From Gemmatimonadota bacterium (lineage in GTDB: Bacteria > Gemmatimonadota > Gemmatimonadetes > Gemmatimonadales > Gemmatimonadaceae), in assembly GCA_028287225.1 (NCBI GenBank), contig JAQBPZ010000308.1:1-7082 (forward strand): a DNA stretch of 7,082 nt, in the 5' to 3' direction. The position numbers were made by a program, and so were the translations under genes. Shown one piece after another: positions 5,760 through 7,082 of this stretch. The first letter of the stretch is position 1; every line of letters starts with the position of its first letter. The notes beneath the pieces were generated by a model. The model was not told the DNA's origin and did no database searches. It saw only the letters and a program-made list of their open reading frames with translations.

Positions 5760-5783
5760 CCGGCGTACACCATGTGATGCCGG
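5760..5783. repeat. Imperfect dyad just before the lexA ribosome-binding site
   Basis: CCGGC (5760-5764) and GCCGG (5779-5783), with inner CAC and GTG triplets around CAT, form an imperfect dyad. Its right arm touches the GGTGAGG ribosome-binding site (5782-5788). It may be a second operator candidate or an mRNA hairpin that limits translation. Confidence 0.3.
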
Positions 5784-5792
5784 TGAGGATGC

Positions 5793-6458
5793 ATGACCGA
5801 GCCACTCACTCCCCTGGAACGGCGGGTTTACCACTACCTGATCGACTTCCTCGCGGAGAACACCTACCAGCCGAGCATTCGCGAGATCGCGAAGAAGTTT
5901 CGCATCAAGTCGACGAAGACGGTCTCCGACCTGCTGGCGTCGCTCTCGCTGAAGGGCTTCATCGAGCGTGACCAGTCCCGCTCACGCGGCGTGCGCATCG
6001 TCGGCTACGCCGGCCAGGCGAGCACGCAGCCGGTGCCCTACTACGGCCGGGTGCACGCGGGCGAGCCGGCGCTGATCCCCGAGCACCGGCTCGGGTACCT
6101 CACGATGGACCGCCGCTTCCTGCCCACCGACGACGTCTTCTTCCTCCGCATCAAGGGAGAATCGATGATCGGGCGCGGGATCTTCGAGGACGACTACGTG
6201 CTCGTGTCTCCCTCCACGCGCGCCAAGGACGGCGACATCGTGGCGGCCCGCCTCGGCGAGGAAGCGACCATCAAGACGATGATGCACCGCGGCGCCACCA
6301 TCGTCCTGGAGCCGGCAAACGACGCCGAGCGCCCCATCGAGGTCGGTCCGCAGGACGACTTCGCCGTGCTCGGCGTGGTCTGCGGCGTGTTCCGCCCCTT
6401 CATGGAGCAGGAGCTCCAGCCGACGATCCCGGTTCCGGCGGACGCGGAGATTCACTAA
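5793..6458 (+). CDS. lexA: LexA, SOS-response repressor/autoprotease
   Basis: LexA represses DNA-damage genes and cleaves itself when RecA filaments form. The 221-residue protein has an N-terminal winged helix-turn-helix (about 5-70: PLTPLERRVYHYLIDFL, PSIREIAKKFRIKSTKTVSD, RSRGVRIVG). The linker leads to VPYYGRVHAGEP (81-92), with the Ala89-Gly90 cleavage bond. The catalytic pair is Ser124 (KGESMIGRGI) and Lys161 (EATIK); their 37-residue spacing equals that of E. coli LexA Ser119-Lys156, so autocleavage should work. After the peptidase fold there is a tail of about 18 residues, MEQELQPTIPVPADAEIH, beyond the usual end. ATG 5793 is preceded by GGTGAGG. The TAA stop uses the first two bases of the adjoining inverted-repeat element. 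It lies 133 bases after gltX with its own promoter, and converges with the gene at 6589. Confidence 0.97.
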   Translation: MTEPLTPLERRVYHYLIDFLAENTYQPSIREIAKKFRIKSTKTVSDLLASLSLKGFIERDQSRSRGVRIVGYAGQASTQPVPYYGRVHAGEPALIPEHRLGYLTMDRRFLPTDDVFFLRIKGESMIGRGIFEDDYVLVSPSTRAKDGDIVAARLGEEATIKTMMHRGATIVLEPANDAERPIEVGPQDDFAVLGVVCGVFRPFMEQELQPTIPVPADAEIH

Positions 6459-6600
6459 AAACGAGTAACGAGCAACGAGTAACCTTCAGGGCGCTGCGCA
6501 ACGCCGCCGGTCGTCCTGAACGCAGTGAAGGACCTGCTTCTCTCGCGAGAGAGACAGGTCCTTCGTTTGTCACGGTCACTCGTTCTCGTTACTCGTTTTT
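6457..6600. mobile_element. 144-bp MITE-like inverted-repeat element between convergent genes
   Basis: AAAAACGAGTAACGAG (6457-6472) and its exact reverse complement (6585-6600) flank the element. Allowing one bulge (C6473) and one mismatch, the arms extend to 6457-6484 and 6574-6600. The left arm contains three heptamers: ACGAGTA, ACGAGCA, ACGAGTA (6461-6481). The interior includes GTCCTGAACGCAGTGAAGGA, a sequence type I recall as a common dispersed intergenic repeat in several high-GC phyla. It encodes no protein, so if mobile it would depend on a transposase elsewhere. Flanks share only CT on each side, too short to call a target-site duplication. Its end sequences contribute stop-codon bases to both neighbouring genes. 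Confidence 0.7.
6526..6563. terminator. Long internal hairpin, likely bidirectional terminator
   Basis: GAAGGACCTG (6526-6535) pairs with CAGGTCCTTC (6554-6563). Inside it, after a two-pair mismatch/wobble, the perfect palindrome TCTCTCGCGAGAGA (6538-6551) extends the stem with almost no loop. CGTTTGT follows on the plus strand. It lies between convergent transcripts and could stop both. The element's outer arms can also pair and end in T5 on either strand. Confidence 0.5.
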
Positions 6601-7082
6601 CTGGTCCGCGACGGTGCCGAGGCGCTCGCGACGCTCGGCGTCCTTCCGGGCGCGGATGCGCTTGATGGCCGTCTTGAACTCGTCGTCGCGTGCCTGCGAG
6701 GCCGCATGGAGCACGAGGTCGCCACGCTGCGCACCGGACAGCCGGTTCGCGATCGACTCCCCCGGGTTGCCCTGGATGTGGATGGGCAGCGCGGCCAGCA
6801 CGGCGCTGGGGATGGCGAACTTGCCCAGGTAGATCTTGCTGCCGTCCACGCCCCACTTCTGGCCGCCCTTCTGGAAGGTCCAGTCGCCGGGCTCCTTGCC
6901 GGCGTTCGCGCGGGCGCGGGCCACCGAGTCGTTGAAGGCGTAGATCGTCGCCTTCACCGCGCTGTCCGCCCGCTCGGCGCGCGTCTTGGGCGCCGGGAAG
7001 AACGCGTGCGGATCGGTTGCGAGCCGTGGATCGGGATCCACCGGCACGATGCCGGTGGCCTCGCCCGCGCCGCCGCCGGTAC
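6589..7082 (-). CDS. Hypothetical protein, C-terminal part (5' end beyond the right edge)
   Basis: The minus-strand frame is open from the right edge to TAA at 6591-6589. The visible 164 or so residues include VDPDPRLATDPHAFFPAPKT, an Ala/Arg-rich helix (ERADSAVKATIYAFNDSVARA), and GDWTFQKGGQKWGVDGSKIYLGKFAIPSAVLAALPI read in two parts. A charged helical end follows (DDEFKTAIKRIRARKDAERRERLG). I recognise no family or catalytic motif. A GTG at 7047 could start a 152-residue protein, but the frame continues upstream in protein-like Gly/Ala-rich sequence with no obvious ribosome-binding site, so the true start is probably outside. A secreted protein with a signal peptide further upstream is possible. 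The last three residues (Lys-Asn-Glu) and the stop are encoded by the terminal repeat of the 144-bp element, so the original C-terminus may have differed. Confidence 0.7.
   Translation of the reverse strand, partial: TGGGAGEATGIVPVDPDPRLATDPHAFFPAPKTRAERADSAVKATIYAFNDSVARARANAGKEPGDWTFQKGGQKWGVDGSKIYLGKFAIPSAVLAALPIHIQGNPGESIANRLSGAQRGDLVLHAASQARDDEFKTAIKRIRARKDAERRERLGTVADQKNE

Noticed and set aside
3934..5796. 620-codon plus-strand open frame
   Set aside because: It reads through tRNA-Ser(GCU) and overlaps gltX in another frame; the composition is low-complexity.
6455..6602. CT dinucleotide on both sides of the 144-bp element as a target-site duplication
   Set aside because: Two matching bases are expected often by chance; an empty-site comparison would be needed.
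1..7082. CRISPR array, transposase, integrase, phage or toxin-antitoxin genes
   Set aside because: No regularly spaced repeats and no protein motifs of these classes were seen on either strand.

Overview
The window is very GC-rich chromosomal DNA from a Gram-negative-type bacterium. It carries a predicted Tat-exported lipoprotein, a predicted outer-membrane barrel with a cleavable signal peptide, two serine tRNAs without encoded CCA, glutamyl-tRNA synthetase and LexA. The gene mix, Ala-Gln-type signal cleavage and the intergenic repeat family would fit Gemmatimonadota or a similar soil/MAG lineage. That placement is an inference, not something the sequence proves.

Layout. At 1-131 (minus) is the start of a Tat-signal lipoprotein gene. 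It is separated by about 420 bases from a plus-strand barrel gene (552-1364). That gap is not empty: an ungapped N-terminal piece of an OmpR-type receiver domain starts at 382, behind an 11-bp-period direct repeat, and its frame ends in an ATGA overlap with the barrel gene. A small unknown helical protein (1548-1856) and a STAS-domain anti-anti-sigma-like gene (1921-2317) follow. The STAS gene is frameshifted by a perfect 7-bp tandem duplication right at its DSSGLG motif. Next come tRNA-Ser(UGA), a paraslipin/SPFH membrane protein with its own promoter, a tightly linked two-CxxC zinc-ribbon protein, and tRNA-Ser(GCU) with a promoter and a strong hairpin behind it. Then come gltX (4190-5659) and lexA (5793-6458). 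A 144-bp element with 16-bp perfect terminal inverted repeats sits between lexA and a convergent, edge-truncated unknown gene (6589-7082, minus), and it supplies stop-codon bases to both.

How it fits together. The right half is housekeeping: serine and glutamate charging/decoding and the SOS repressor. The left half is envelope and signalling genes with clear signs of decay (receiver remnant, frameshifted STAS gene). I see no CRISPR array, transposase, integrase or phage gene, and no convincing new multi-gene system. The best leads are the 7-bp duplication, the inverted-repeat element that ends two genes, and the receiver-domain remnant.
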